The notes under the pieces: model-generated | What the model was told of the DNA's origin: nothing | Database searches by the model: none | What the model saw: the letters and a program-made list of their open reading frames with translations, nothing else | Program-made: the position numbers and the translations under genes | Assembly (NCBI RefSeq): GCF_014652215.1 | Contig: NZ_BMYJ01000004.1 | Location: 124,001 to 188,000, forward strand | DNA: 64,000 nucleotides | Direction of reading: 5' to 3' | Source: Neogemmobacter tilapiae | Lineage (GTDB): Bacteria > Pseudomonadota > Alphaproteobacteria > Rhodobacterales > Rhodobacteraceae | In this document: positions 47,151-55,322 of the stretch, piece by piece | How positions within the stretch are numbered: position 1 is the first letter of the stretch | Layout of the letters: every line of letters begins with the position of its first letter

Positions 47151-47625
47151 CCTTTGGCTCCTCCGGGATCGAGGCGGAGAGGGCCGCGCGCCAAGCGTCC
47201 AGACGTTCCCCCAAGGCGGCATCCGACACCGCCAGAATCCCTGCCGCCATCAGCCCCGCATTGGCCGCCCCGGCAGCGCCAATCGCCATGGTGGCGACCG
47301 GAAAACCTTTCGGCATTTGCAGAATGGAATAAAGGCTGTCGACCCCCGACAGGGCTTTGGTCTGTACCGGCACGCCGATGACGGGAACACGGGTTTTCGA
47401 GGCCATCATGCCGGGCAGATGGGCAGCCCCGCCTGCGCCTGCGATGATCACCTTTAGCCCGCGCGCGACGGCCGTTTTGCCATAGTCCCAAAGCCGATCC
47501 GGGGTGCGGTGGGCCGAGACGATCTTGGTCTCATAGGAAACACCCAGTTCATCCAGAATGACCGCTGCCTCGCGCATCGTCGCCCAATCGGACTGCGAGC
47601 CCATGATGATTCCGACCTCTGGCAT
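47143..47625 (-). CDS. purE: 5-(Carboxyamino)imidazole ribonucleotide mutase
   Basis: PurE moves the carboxyl group of N5-CAIR to give CAIR, the step after PurK. The 160-residue product has the class I motifs MGSQSDW (about 8), SAHRTPDRL (about 41) and [13 protein letters not shown] (about 69). It starts a purE-purK operon on the minus strand. No purine riboswitch or obvious operator was seen upstream. Confidence 0.96.
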   Translation of the reverse strand: MPEVGIIMGSQSDWATMREAAVILDELGVSYETKIVSAHRTPDRLWDYGKTAVARGLKVIIAGAGGAAHLPGMMASKTRVPVIGVPVQTKALSGVDSLYSILQMPKGFPVATMAIGAAGAANAGLMAAGILAVSDAALGERLDAWRAALSASIPEEPKDE

Positions 47626-47721
47626 AGTGTCCCCACTGCTTTTGCCGCGCGACTATACCGGCAAGGGGGGTATGGGCAAGGGTGGGTTGCCCTTTTGCCT
47701 ATGGCCTGCCAGTTTCGGGCC

Positions 47722-48111
47722 ATGATCGCGATGTTGTTGACCCTGACACTTGGCCTGATTGCTGCGTTGCATCTGCTGTGGGGCTTTGGCTTTTGGTTTC
47801 CCATTCGGGATGAGGCGCGTTTGGCGCGAACGGTTGTGGGGGCAAAGGGGATTGTGGAGATGCCGGGGGCGGTGCCTTGCGCTTTGGTGGTGGTGGCGCT
47901 GCTTTTTGGGATCAGTGTGATCCATTGGCCGGATGTTACGGCGCGGGGTTGGTTGCTGCGGGCGGCGGCGGGGGTGTTTTTGCTGCGGGGGCTGGCGAGT
48001 TATGCGCCGGTCTGGCGGCGGTTGGTGCCGGAACAGCCCTTTGCGCGGCTGGATCGGGCGTTTTATGGGCCGTTGGGTCTGGCGATTGGGGTGGGGTTGT
48101 TGGAGGTTTAG
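47722..48111 (+). CDS. DUF3995-type small membrane protein
   Basis: The product of about 129 residues has four hydrophobic helices and the LHLLWGFGFWFPIRDEARLARTV segment near its N-terminus typical of DUF3995 proteins, which have no known function. An ATG at 47701 would add seven residues; neither start has a strong ribosome binding site. A short stem-loop with TTTT (47674-47696) lies just upstream. The following 199 bp to 48310 hold GC-rich stem-loops, including a perfect 9-bp stem starting GTGCCCGCC, but no gene. Confidence 0.72.
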   Translation: MIAMLLTLTLGLIAALHLLWGFGFWFPIRDEARLARTVVGAKGIVEMPGAVPCALVVVALLFGISVIHWPDVTARGWLLRAAAGVFLLRGLASYAPVWRRLVPEQPFARLDRAFYGPLGLAIGVGLLEV

Positions 48112-48310
48112 CTTAGAACCACGCCGATCCCATGTCCCGCCCGGCGACCAGCCGGGCCGTGCCCGCCGCCCCCCGGGCGGGCACGATTGCGACCTTGGCT
48201 GCAAGCGTGAAGTCGTTCGGGATTGCGCCATAAATCAAGGAGACGATCCGTTTCGGTGCCCACCCGCGGCGGGCCCGGCCCTTCCCGCGTTGAACGACCG
48301 TTGACGGCCG

Positions 48311-49069
48311 CTAAATCCTGATAAACCGAAACGCCGCCGAGGCGGCCCAACCGGCCAAGCCCGCAATCAGCAGGGCGAGCAGGCCGTAAAGCAGCGGCTG
48401 TTCGTGGGCCATGCGGGTGAAGAACTGTTCCAGCCCCGCTTTGCGCACGCGGATGCCGCGTTCCAGCATGTCGACGACGCGGCCCTCGCGCGTCAGGAAA
48501 ATGCGCACGCGGTAGTCGCCTTCGGTCAGGTTCGATGGCAGGGCAATGTCGGTGCGGAACAGGGTGCCTTCGGTCAGCCGCACCGAGCCTTGGCTGTCGA
48601 GATAGCTGCCGCGCGCCGCCCGCAGACGGATCAGCGCCTCGACAAACAGGTCGGACCCTTCGGCCTCATCCGTGGTGCCGACGGCGCGGATGGCGCGGGG
48701 GATGCTGATCTTGTGGCGCAGGTCTTCGGTTTCAGAGAGGATCTCCTCCAACCGCCCGGTGGTGGCGATGGCGTAAAAGATCGGGGCGCGGTCCACCACC
48801 ACTTCGGCGTCGTTGATCCAGATGCCCCAGACCCAATCCTTGCGGCGGACCGTCATTTCGGCGGGTGGGCCTTCGACGGTGACGATCACCTCAAGCGCCC
48901 CCTCGGGTGCCGGGGTTTCGCGTTTGACCGCGCCATAGATCAGGATTTCAGAGCCGACAAAATCGGTGGTGATGGAAACATTGGCCTGCGAGAGGCCTGC
49001 GACGATGGTTTCGTCGGCCTGACAGGGCAGGGCGATGAGGCACAGGAGGGCGAGCCAGCGGCGCATCAC
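48311..49069 (-). CDS. Alph_Pro_TM (TIGR02186) membrane-anchored periplasmic protein
   Basis: The 252-residue protein has a signal peptide (about 1-18), a beta-rich periplasmic domain with IVAGLSQANVSITTDFVGSE at its start and DWVWGIWIN near residue 82, and one C-terminal membrane helix (about 225-247). This matches the alphaproteobacterial Alph_Pro_TM family of unknown function. It overlaps the upstream TauE/SafE gene by 4 bp; this pairing recurs in related genomes, suggesting they act together in anion export. Confidence 0.85.
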   Translation of the reverse strand: MMRRWLALLCLIALPCQADETIVAGLSQANVSITTDFVGSEILIYGAVKRETPAPEGALEVIVTVEGPPAEMTVRRKDWVWGIWINDAEVVVDRAPIFYAIATTGRLEEILSETEDLRHKISIPRAIRAVGTTDEAEGSDLFVEALIRLRAARGSYLDSQGSVRLTEGTLFRTDIALPSNLTEGDYRVRIFLTREGRVVDMLERGIRVRKAGLEQFFTRMAHEQPLLYGLLALLIAGLAGWAASAAFRFIRI

Positions 49070-49983
49070 AAAAGCCCCGTGACGGAAAGGGAATACATCT
49101 CATCCGGGCGGAGCAGCAGGTCAAAGGCGATCTTGATGGCGACGGCCAGCACCAGAAGCGCCAGCAGAATGCGCAGCTGATCGGCACGGAGGCGCAGGCC
49201 AACACGGGAACCAATTTGCGCGCCGATGACGCCGCCCAAGATCAGGAGGAGGGCCAGCAGCAGGTCAACCGACTGGCTGGTGATGGCATGCATGACGGTG
49301 GAGAAACCGGCGACAAAGATGATCTGAAAGAGCGAGGTGCCGACGACAACACGGGTGGGAACGCCCAACAGATAGATCATGGCGGGGACCATGATGAAAC
49401 CGCCGCCGACGCCCATGATGGCCGACAGAAAGCCGACCAAGGCCCCGACGGCCAAGGGGGGGACGATGCTGATGTAAAGGCCAGAGGCGCGGAACTTCAT
49501 CTTGAAGGGCAGGCCGTGGGCCCAGGTGTGGATATGCGCGCGGCGGGGGGGCTGACCGGCGCGGGTGCGCCACATCGCCCGCAGGCTTTCCTGCAACATC
49601 AAGGCCCCGACAAGGCCTAGGAAAAGGACGTAGGAAAGCTGGACGAAAAGGTCGATCTGGCCGGCTGCGCTGAGGACGCTGAAGACCCAGATGCCCGCGC
49701 CGGAACCCAGCAGGCCGCCGACCAACAAAACGCTGCCCATCTGGAAATCGACCGCCTTGCGGCGAAGCTGGGCGAGGACGCCAGAAATGGAAGAAGCGAC
49801 GACCTGATTGGCCCCGGTGGCGACGGCGACGGCGGGGGAGATGCCCATGAAGAAGAGCAGGGGAGTGATGAGAAAGCCGCCGCCGACGCCGAAAAGGCCG
49901 GACAAAAAGCCGACGATGCCGCCGATGCCGAAAAGCAGGAAGGCATTCACCGAAATTTCGGCAATGGGAAGGTAGATCTGCAT
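49066..49983 (-). CDS. Sulfite exporter TauE/SafE family protein
   Basis: The 305-residue membrane protein has about eight helices in two repeats, each with a Gly-rich block (GFLSGLFGVGGGFLITP near residue 25 and GFLSAIMGVGGGFIMVPAMI near residue 188), characteristic of TauE/SafE exporters. Substrates in the family include sulfite, sulfoacetate and other organic anions. The specific substrate is unknown. It heads a two-gene unit with the Alph_Pro_TM gene. Confidence 0.9.
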   Translation of the reverse strand: MQIYLPIAEISVNAFLLFGIGGIVGFLSGLFGVGGGFLITPLLFFMGISPAVAVATGANQVVASSISGVLAQLRRKAVDFQMGSVLLVGGLLGSGAGIWVFSVLSAAGQIDLFVQLSYVLFLGLVGALMLQESLRAMWRTRAGQPPRRAHIHTWAHGLPFKMKFRASGLYISIVPPLAVGALVGFLSAIMGVGGGFIMVPAMIYLLGVPTRVVVGTSLFQIIFVAGFSTVMHAITSQSVDLLLALLLILGGVIGAQIGSRVGLRLRADQLRILLALLVLAVAIKIAFDLLLRPDEMYSLSVTGLL

Positions 49984-50110
49984 CGACAGGCGGCCTTATG
50001 GCGGGCGCGTTTTTTGCAGGCTGCGCCCGATCCGAAATCTTGTCAAACCCCTGAGGCGACGGATGCGGACTAATTCGCGACCGTTCCCCATTTGCCGCAG
50101 TGCAGCGGGT

Positions 50111-51250
50111 TTAGGCGACGCGCTGGCCCCGGACCCAGGTGCCGCGCAGGGCGGAGGCTTGACCGATGCGGGTGACGCGGATGACATCGGCGCGTGCGCC
50201 AAGGGTCAGATGGCCCCGGTCGGTCAGGCCTGTGGCCGCGGCGGGCGCGGCGGTGACGGTGGAAATGCCGCGCGCCACATCGCCCCAAAGATCGCCCAAG
50301 AACAGCGCCGCGGTCAGCAGGGCGGCGGGGACGTAATCGGACGACACAATATCCAGCAGATCCATTTCCGCCAGATCCTTGGCCGCGACATTGCCGGAAT
50401 GGCTGCCGCCCCGAATGAGGTTGGGGGCCCCCATCATGACTTTGATGCCATGGGTGTGGCAGGCACGCGCCGCCTCAACCGTCGTGGGGAATTCGGCGAA
50501 ATGGGCCCCATGGGCGGCGCTGACGGCGACCTGTTCGGCAGTGGTGTCGTCATGGCTTGCCAGCACCGCGCCAAAGCGGCGGGTTTCGGCGACGGCGGTG
50601 GCCTCGTGCAGGTCGCCGACACGGGCGCGCATGGCCTGCTGGGAGGCGATATGGTCGAGAAAGCCTCGGTCGTTCAGACCGTGTTTGCCGCAGATGTAAT
50701 CCTTGAGTTTCGACACGTCGCGGAACTGGCGCTGGCCGGGGGTGTGGTCCATGAGCGAGACGATGCCGATATGGTCCTTGTCGCCGAATTTGGCCAGTTC
50801 AGCGACAAGGGTTTCGGAACAGATTTCGGCGCGCAGATGCAGGAAATGGCTGATGCGGAGCGCATCTTTCGCGCGCAGGTCCAGAATTTCATGGGCCAGA
50901 GCACGGGCATATTCGCCATAGTTGGTGGTGCTGTTGACAACGGAACCAACGCGCAGGGCATCAAAAACGGTGGTGATGCCCACGCTGGAGAGTTCAGCAT
51001 CATGGGCGATGATGGCGGCCTGATGTGGCCAATCGACGCCGGGGCGGGGCTGGATGTGGCGTTCGAGATTGTCGGTGTGGAGTTCGATGAGGCCGGGCAT
51101 GACCAGATCACCCTGGCAATCCACGGCTCCCGCTGGGATGGCGGTTCCGTCCAGAATCTCGGCGATGCGGCCATCGCGGAGGACGAGGGCGCCCTGGCGG
51201 ACCTCATGTGGCAAGACAAGGGTGGCATTGGCGAGGATGGTGTCGGTCAT
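50111..51250 (-). CDS. phnM: Alpha-D-ribose 1-methylphosphonate 5-triphosphate diphosphatase
   Basis: PhnM removes pyrophosphate from the ribose triphosphate intermediate of the C-P lyase pathway. The 379-residue amidohydrolase has GLIELHTDNLERH (metal site near residue 53) and SHFLHLRAEI near residue 135, followed by ASHDDTT near residue 233. ATG at 51250 begins the conserved region TDTILANATLVLP. It is divergent from the DUF1045 gene, with candidate Pho half-sites in the 95-bp gap. It is separate from the phnN-G unit. Confidence 0.95.
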   Translation of the reverse strand: MTDTILANATLVLPHEVRQGALVLRDGRIAEILDGTAIPAGAVDCQGDLVMPGLIELHTDNLERHIQPRPGVDWPHQAAIIAHDAELSSVGITTVFDALRVGSVVNSTTNYGEYARALAHEILDLRAKDALRISHFLHLRAEICSETLVAELAKFGDKDHIGIVSLMDHTPGQRQFRDVSKLKDYICGKHGLNDRGFLDHIASQQAMRARVGDLHEATAVAETRRFGAVLASHDDTTAEQVAVSAAHGAHFAEFPTTVEAARACHTHGIKVMMGAPNLIRGGSHSGNVAAKDLAEMDLLDIVSSDYVPAALLTAALFLGDLWGDVARGISTVTAAPAAATGLTDRGHLTLGARADVIRVTRIGQASALRGTWVRGQRVA

Positions 51251-51304
51251 GATCAGAAGTCCTGTCTTGCGGTCCGGTGCGGGAAGGGGTCGATTAGCGG
51301 GCAA

Positions 51305-51324
51305 GCGTCACATCGGTGTGACAG
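51305..51324. promoter_or_regulatory. Paired Pho-type half-sites between phnM and the DUF1045 gene
   Basis: GCGTCAC on the plus strand (51305-51311) and CTGTCAC on the minus strand (51324-51318) face each other, forming a perfect GTCACA-TCGG-TGTGAC inverted repeat. The half-sites resemble those upstream of phnC and phnG, but the orientation is inverted, not tandem. It could serve both divergent genes. Confidence 0.4.
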
Positions 51325-51345
51325 TTTGTCGGTAGGCCCCGCCCC

Positions 51346-52017
51346 ATGGAACAGATGAAACGTTATGCCGTCTATTATGCGCCCCGTGCGGGGGCTTTCG
51401 CCGATCAGGCCGCCGCTTGGCTGGGCTATGATGTGGCGACGGGCCGGGCTGTAGATCAGCCGGATGTGGGTGGTTTGGATGTGGCAAGCATCACCCAAGC
51501 GCCGCGCAAATACGGCTTTCACGGCACGATCCGCGCGCCATTTCGGGCTGTTGTCGGGCAGGAGGCGGTCGAGGATGCGGTGGCCGGTCTGGCGCGGCGT
51601 TTGGCCCCTTGCGTCTGCGAAGGCCTGGCCTTGGAAAACCTGCATGGGTTTTTGGCGCTGACGCCGGTGGGGGATGTCAGGGGTTTGCGCGCCTTGGCGG
51701 AGGAGGTGGTCATGGCCACCAATCCTTTGCGCGCGGCCCTGAATGCGGCGGAACTGGCCAAGCGTCGCCCGGAAAGCCTGACGCCGCGGCAGCGGGAATT
51801 GCTTGCGGAATGGGGCTATCCCTATGTGTTCGAGGAATTCCAGTTCCACCTGACCCTGACGGATCAGTTGCAGAACCCGGTGCAGGTTGCGCCGCTTGTG
51901 GCGGCGCATTTCGCCCCGGTTTTGCCCCTGCCCTTTGTGATCGAAGACCTGTGCCTGTTTGGCGAGGATGCGGTGGGCAAATTCCATCTGCTGCACCGCT
52001 ATGCCCTGACCGGCTGA
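51346..52017 (+). CDS. DUF1045 phosphonate-operon protein (2H phosphoesterase fold)
   Basis: The 223-residue protein matches the DUF1045/TIGR03223 family restricted to phosphonate loci. It carries two HxT motifs, His59-Gly-Thr61 (KYGFHGTIRAPF) and His168-Leu-Thr170 (FQFHLTLTD), the signature of 2H phosphoesterases that open cyclic phosphates. With no phnP in the window, it may hydrolyse 5-phosphoribosyl 1,2-cyclic phosphate to ribose 1,5-bisphosphate, the substrate of PhnN; this is inference. ATG at 51355 is an alternative start. Its 3' end overlaps the convergent phnN by 19 bp. Confidence 0.87.
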   Translation: MEQMKRYAVYYAPRAGAFADQAAAWLGYDVATGRAVDQPDVGGLDVASITQAPRKYGFHGTIRAPFRAVVGQEAVEDAVAGLARRLAPCVCEGLALENLHGFLALTPVGDVRGLRALAEEVVMATNPLRAALNAAELAKRRPESLTPRQRELLAEWGYPYVFEEFQFHLTLTDQLQNPVQVAPLVAAHFAPVLPLPFVIEDLCLFGEDAVGKFHLLHRYALTG

Positions 52018-52523
52018 AGCGCGGCCAACAGCCGCGCGACGCCCCGTTCCAAGGGGCCGTCGTTGATCACCATATCGGCCTTGATCCCCGGCGGCAGGTC
52101 AAACCCCGCCCGTTCCAGCCTTGCGCGAATGTCGGCCGCAGTTTCGCGCCCACGTTCCGCCAACCGGGCCGCCAGCACGCTGACGGGGGCGGTGATCAGC
52201 ACCACGCGCAGGCCGGGCAGGCGTTCCATCGCCAGCGCCAAACCGGCGCGGGAGCCGTTGAACAAAACTGTGCCGCCGCCGGAAAGCTGGGCCTTGGGGA
52301 TGCCGTAATGCAGGCCATGCGCCCGCCAGTTCAGCGCGAAATCGCCCGCTTGGCGGCGGAGTTCAAATTCAGCCTCCGAACAGCCCTCATGCGGTTCACC
52401 GCCGGCGGTGTCGGGCCGGGTGATGACGCGGCGCACCAGCCGCAGGTCGGGCCGTTGCGCCAAGGCCCCCGCGATCAGCGTGTCCTTTCCAGCACCTGAG
52501 GGTCCGACAATGGCAAAGATCAT
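51999..52523 (-). CDS. phnN: Ribose 1,5-bisphosphokinase
   Basis: PhnN phosphorylates ribose 1,5-bisphosphate to PRPP, returning the sugar of the C-P lyase pathway to nucleotide synthesis. The 174-residue P-loop kinase has GPSGAGKDT (residues 7-15) and RRVITRPD near residue 32, resembling guanylate kinase. It is the last gene of the phnG-N unit. It overlaps phnL by 4 bp upstream and the convergent DUF1045 gene by 19 bp downstream. Confidence 0.93.
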   Translation of the reverse strand: MIFAIVGPSGAGKDTLIAGALAQRPDLRLVRRVITRPDTAGGEPHEGCSEAEFELRRQAGDFALNWRAHGLHYGIPKAQLSGGGTVLFNGSRAGLALAMERLPGLRVVLITAPVSVLAARLAERGRETAADIRARLERAGFDLPPGIKADMVINDGPLERGVARLLAALQPVRA

Positions 52524-53203
52524 GCGGCCAACCCCGGTGTGAAGCCTGTGACATCGACCAGCCTATCACAAACCTGGGCGCGGGCACCTTCGTCGTGAAA
52601 GATGCCAAGGATGGTCGCGCCACGGGCTTTCGCCTCGTCGATCAGCGCCAGAACCACCGCGCGGTTGGTGGCGTCAAGGCTGGCGGTGGGTTCATCCAGC
52701 AAGAGGGCGGGATAGGGATGGGCAAAGCCGCGGGCGATGTTGACGCGCTGTTGTTCGCCGCCGGAAAAGGTAGTGGGCGACAGGGACCAAAGCCGTTCGG
52801 GGATGTTGAGGCGGGTGAGCAGATCGGCGGCCCTTGCGCGGGCTGTGTCGGGGGGCGTGCCCAAGGCGAGCAGCGGTTCGGCCACGACATCAAGGGTGGG
52901 CACGCGGGGGACGACGCGAAGGAATTGGCTGACATAGCCAAGGGTTTCGCGGCGCAGGGTGATGATCTGGCGCGGGGTGCCTTGGGCCACATCCAGATGG
53001 CCGACAAGGATCTGGCCGCCGTTGGCAAGGTAGTTGCCATAGACCATGCGCATGAGGGTGGATTTTCCCGCGCCGGATTGGCCGGTGAGGCCGACACATT
53101 CGCCGGGGGCGACGGTGAGTCCGGCCCCCGCCATGACGGGCAGGACAGTGCCGCCCTGATTGTGCAGGGTGAAGGCTTTGGAGAGGTTGTCGATGTGGAT
53201 CAT
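52520..53203 (-). CDS. phnL: C-P lyase accessory ATPase PhnL
   Basis: The 227-residue ABC-type ATPase is needed, with PhnG, PhnH and PhnI, for making ribose 1-methylphosphonate 5-triphosphate; it is not a membrane transporter. Walker [10 protein letters not shown] (about 39), [14 protein letters not shown] (about 147) and [11 protein letters not shown] are present. ATG at 53203 begins the usual [11 protein letters not shown]. It starts 4 bp after the phnK stop. Confidence 0.94.
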   Translation of the reverse strand: MIHIDNLSKAFTLHNQGGTVLPVMAGAGLTVAPGECVGLTGQSGAGKSTLMRMVYGNYLANGGQILVGHLDVAQGTPRQIITLRRETLGYVSQFLRVVPRVPTLDVVAEPLLALGTPPDTARARAADLLTRLNIPERLWSLSPTTFSGGEQQRVNIARGFAHPYPALLLDEPTASLDATNRAVVLALIDEAKARGATILGIFHDEGARAQVCDRLVDVTGFTPGLAA

Positions 53204-53207
53204 GGCG

Positions 53208-53984
53208 CTAGACCTGCAACACGGATGACACGAGAAGCTGGGTGTAGCCATGCTGCGGATCGTCCAGCACTTGATCCGTCAGGCCCTGTTCGACGACAAA
53301 GCCACCCTTCATCACCATCAGCCGATGGGCCAGCAGGCGGACCACGGCCAGATCATGCGTGACGATGATCACCGAAAGGCCAAGGTCACGGACCAGCCCG
53401 CGCAGCAGGTCAAGCAGGCGGGCCTGCACCGAGACATCTAAACCGCCGGTGGGTTCATCCATGAAGACAAGGCGCGGGCCGGTCACCAGATTGCGGGCGA
53501 TTTGCAGGCGTTGCTGCATGCCGCCGGAAAAGGCGCGGGGGCGGTCGTCGATGCGGTCGCCCGCGATTTCGACGCGGCCCAGCCAATCCAGCGCCTGGGC
53601 GCGAATGTCGCCATAATGGCGCGCGCCGACGGCCATGAGACGTTCACCGACATTGCCGCCCGCCGAAACCCCCATGCGCAGGCCGTCGCGGGGATTCTGG
53701 TGGACAAAGGCCCAGTCGGTGCGGGCAAGTTTGCGGCGCTCGGCCTCGGCCATGGACAGGGTGTTGCGGCCGTCATAGGTGATCTGGCCCCGGTCGGGGG
53801 TCAGATGCCCGGCGAGGCAGGACAGGAGGGTGGATTTGCCGGAACCGCTTTCGCCGACGATGCCCAGAACCTCACCCGGATATAAGTCAAAGGACACATC
53901 GGCGCAGCCGATGCGGGGGCCATAGGATTTTGTCAGGTTTTCGACACGGAACAGTGGGGTGTCGGGTTTGCTGAAGGCGTTCAT
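53208..53984 (-). CDS. phnK: C-P lyase subunit PhnK (ABC-type ATPase)
   Basis: PhnK binds the PhnGHIJ core complex at PhnJ. The 258-residue product has Walker [10 protein letters not shown] (about 43), [15 protein letters not shown] (about 148) and [14 protein letters not shown]. It resembles oligopeptide transporter ATPases, but the context leaves little doubt. It overlaps phnJ by 4 bp. Confidence 0.95.
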   Translation of the reverse strand: MNAFSKPDTPLFRVENLTKSYGPRIGCADVSFDLYPGEVLGIVGESGSGKSTLLSCLAGHLTPDRGQITYDGRNTLSMAEAERRKLARTDWAFVHQNPRDGLRMGVSAGGNVGERLMAVGARHYGDIRAQALDWLGRVEIAGDRIDDRPRAFSGGMQQRLQIARNLVTGPRLVFMDEPTGGLDVSVQARLLDLLRGLVRDLGLSVIIVTHDLAVVRLLAHRLMVMKGGFVVEQGLTDQVLDDPQHGYTQLLVSSVLQV

Positions 53985-54823
53985 GCGGCGGTCCCTTGTT
54001 GACGTTCGGCGCAGAAATCAGTGTCAGAGCAGACAAAGATCCGCCCGCCCTGATCATCGGTGATCACCTCATCCAGATAGCTGTGGATAGAGCCGCAGAT
54101 GTTGCAGCCGTGATCGGCTTTGGTGGCGGTAAAGGGGTGGTCGTCGAAATCGAGCGAGACCACATCGGTATAGGGCGGCAGGGCATAGATGCGCTGTTCG
54201 CGACCTGCGCCAAACAGTTGGATGGCGGCGTTGCCACCGAGTTTCGGGTTGTCGAATTTGGGGATGGGGGATGGGTCCATCACATAGCGGCCCTCGACCC
54301 TCACCGGATAGGCATAGGAGGTGGCGATCTGGCCGTGGCGGGCGATGTCTTCGTAAAGCTTGACGTGCATCAGGCCGTATTCTTCCAGCTCATGCATCTT
54401 GCGGGTCTCGGTCTCACGCGGTTCGATAAAGCGGAGGGGTTCGGGGATGGGGACTTGATAGACGAGGATCTGGCCTTGGGTCAGGGCGGTTTCGGGGATG
54501 CGGTGGCGGGTTTGGATGAGGGTGGCCTCAGCGGTCTTTTCGGTGATGGCGACGCCTGCAGTGCGCTGAAAGAACTTGCGGATGGAGACGGCGTTGGTGG
54601 TGTCGTCGGAACCCTGGTCGATGACCTTGAGCCGGTCCTCTGGGGTCAGGCAGGCGGCGGTGACCTGCACACCGCCGGTGCCCCAGCCATAGGGCATGGG
54701 CATTTCGCGACTGGCAAAGGGCACCTGATAGCCGGGGATGGCGAGGGCCTTGAGGATGGCGCGTCGGATCATGCGCTTGGTTTGTTCATCGAGATAGGCG
54801 AAGTTGTAGGCTTGATCGGTCAT
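53981..54823 (-). CDS. phnJ: Alpha-D-ribose 1-methylphosphonate 5-phosphate C-P lyase
   Basis: PhnJ is the radical-SAM enzyme that breaks the carbon-phosphorus bond. The 280-residue product has the expected C-terminal cysteine set: GCNICGS (two Cys, two residues apart, near residue 240), then RIFVCSDTDFC about 20 residues later, giving the Fe-S ligands and the catalytic cysteine. YNFAYLDEQTKRMIRR starts the conserved region. It is separated from phnI by a DUF559 gene, whose stop overlaps its ATG by 4 bp. Confidence 0.96.
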   Translation of the reverse strand: MTDQAYNFAYLDEQTKRMIRRAILKALAIPGYQVPFASREMPMPYGWGTGGVQVTAACLTPEDRLKVIDQGSDDTTNAVSIRKFFQRTAGVAITEKTAEATLIQTRHRIPETALTQGQILVYQVPIPEPLRFIEPRETETRKMHELEEYGLMHVKLYEDIARHGQIATSYAYPVRVEGRYVMDPSPIPKFDNPKLGGNAAIQLFGAGREQRIYALPPYTDVVSLDFDDHPFTATKADHGCNICGSIHSYLDEVITDDQGGRIFVCSDTDFCAERQQGTAA

Positions 54824-55149
54824 GGTCGGATTTCCTCGGCCAGCCGGGCGAGGCAGCCGGGCAGGATGTCTTGGTTGGAAAAGCGGATGGTGCGGAAGTC
54901 GAGGGCGCGCAGATGGGCATCGCGGTGGTGGTCGGTTGTTGGGCTGTGGTGGCTGCCGTCGGCTTCGAGGATGAGGCGGTGGGCCGGGATGAGCAAGGCG
55001 GCGATATAGGGGCCGATGGGGGCTTGGCGGCGCACGGAAAGGCCCATGAAGCGATGGGCGCGCAGGTGATACCAGAGCAGGCGTTCGGCATCGGTCATGT
55101 TCTGGCGCAGTTCTCGCGCACGTGCTTTGTATAGCTCGCTTTGCTGCAT
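54820..55149 (-). CDS. DUF559 domain-containing protein (Vsr-like endonuclease fold)
   Basis: The 109-residue protein starts MQQSELYKARARELRQNMTD and contains the AERLLWYHLRAHR-F-G-S-RRQAPIGPYI pattern plus LILEADGSHH, matching DUF559, a family related in fold to very-short-patch repair and restriction-type nucleases. The Glu and Asp of LEADG are candidate metal ligands. A frame extends upstream through the inverted repeat but is a by-product of that repeat. It interrupts phnI-phnJ in a core C-P lyase operon and is coupled to phnJ by an ATGA overlap. A role in phosphonate use is unlikely. Confidence 0.85.
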   Translation of the reverse strand: MQQSELYKARARELRQNMTDAERLLWYHLRAHRFMGLSVRRQAPIGPYIAALLIPAHRLILEADGSHHSPTTDHHRDAHLRALDFRTIRFSNQDILPGCLARLAEEIRP

Positions 55150-55152
55150 CGG

Positions 55153-55309
55153 CCCCCTCACCCTGCCCCTCTCCCCCGAGGGGAGAGGGGAATGCGCCCG
55201 GTGGGGATCGTGGCGCAGAACTGGTAAGCGCGGGGTTAATGCTGGCCGCCGTTCGTCCGGTGCAACGCCATCCCCTCTCCCCCCGGGGGAGAGGGCTAGG
55301 GTGAGGGGG
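55153..55309. repeat. 38-bp inverted repeat pair next to the DUF559 gene
   Basis: Arms at 55153-55190 and 55272-55309 are inverted copies matching at 35 of 38 positions, separated by 81 bp. Each arm holds an internal CTCTCCCC/GGGGAGAG palindrome. The element fills the gap between phnI and the DUF559 gene. It resembles the element at 26284-26400 in layout and in its C-run/G-run palindromes. Confidence 0.85.
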
Positions 55310-55322
55310 GAAGGTGCCACGA

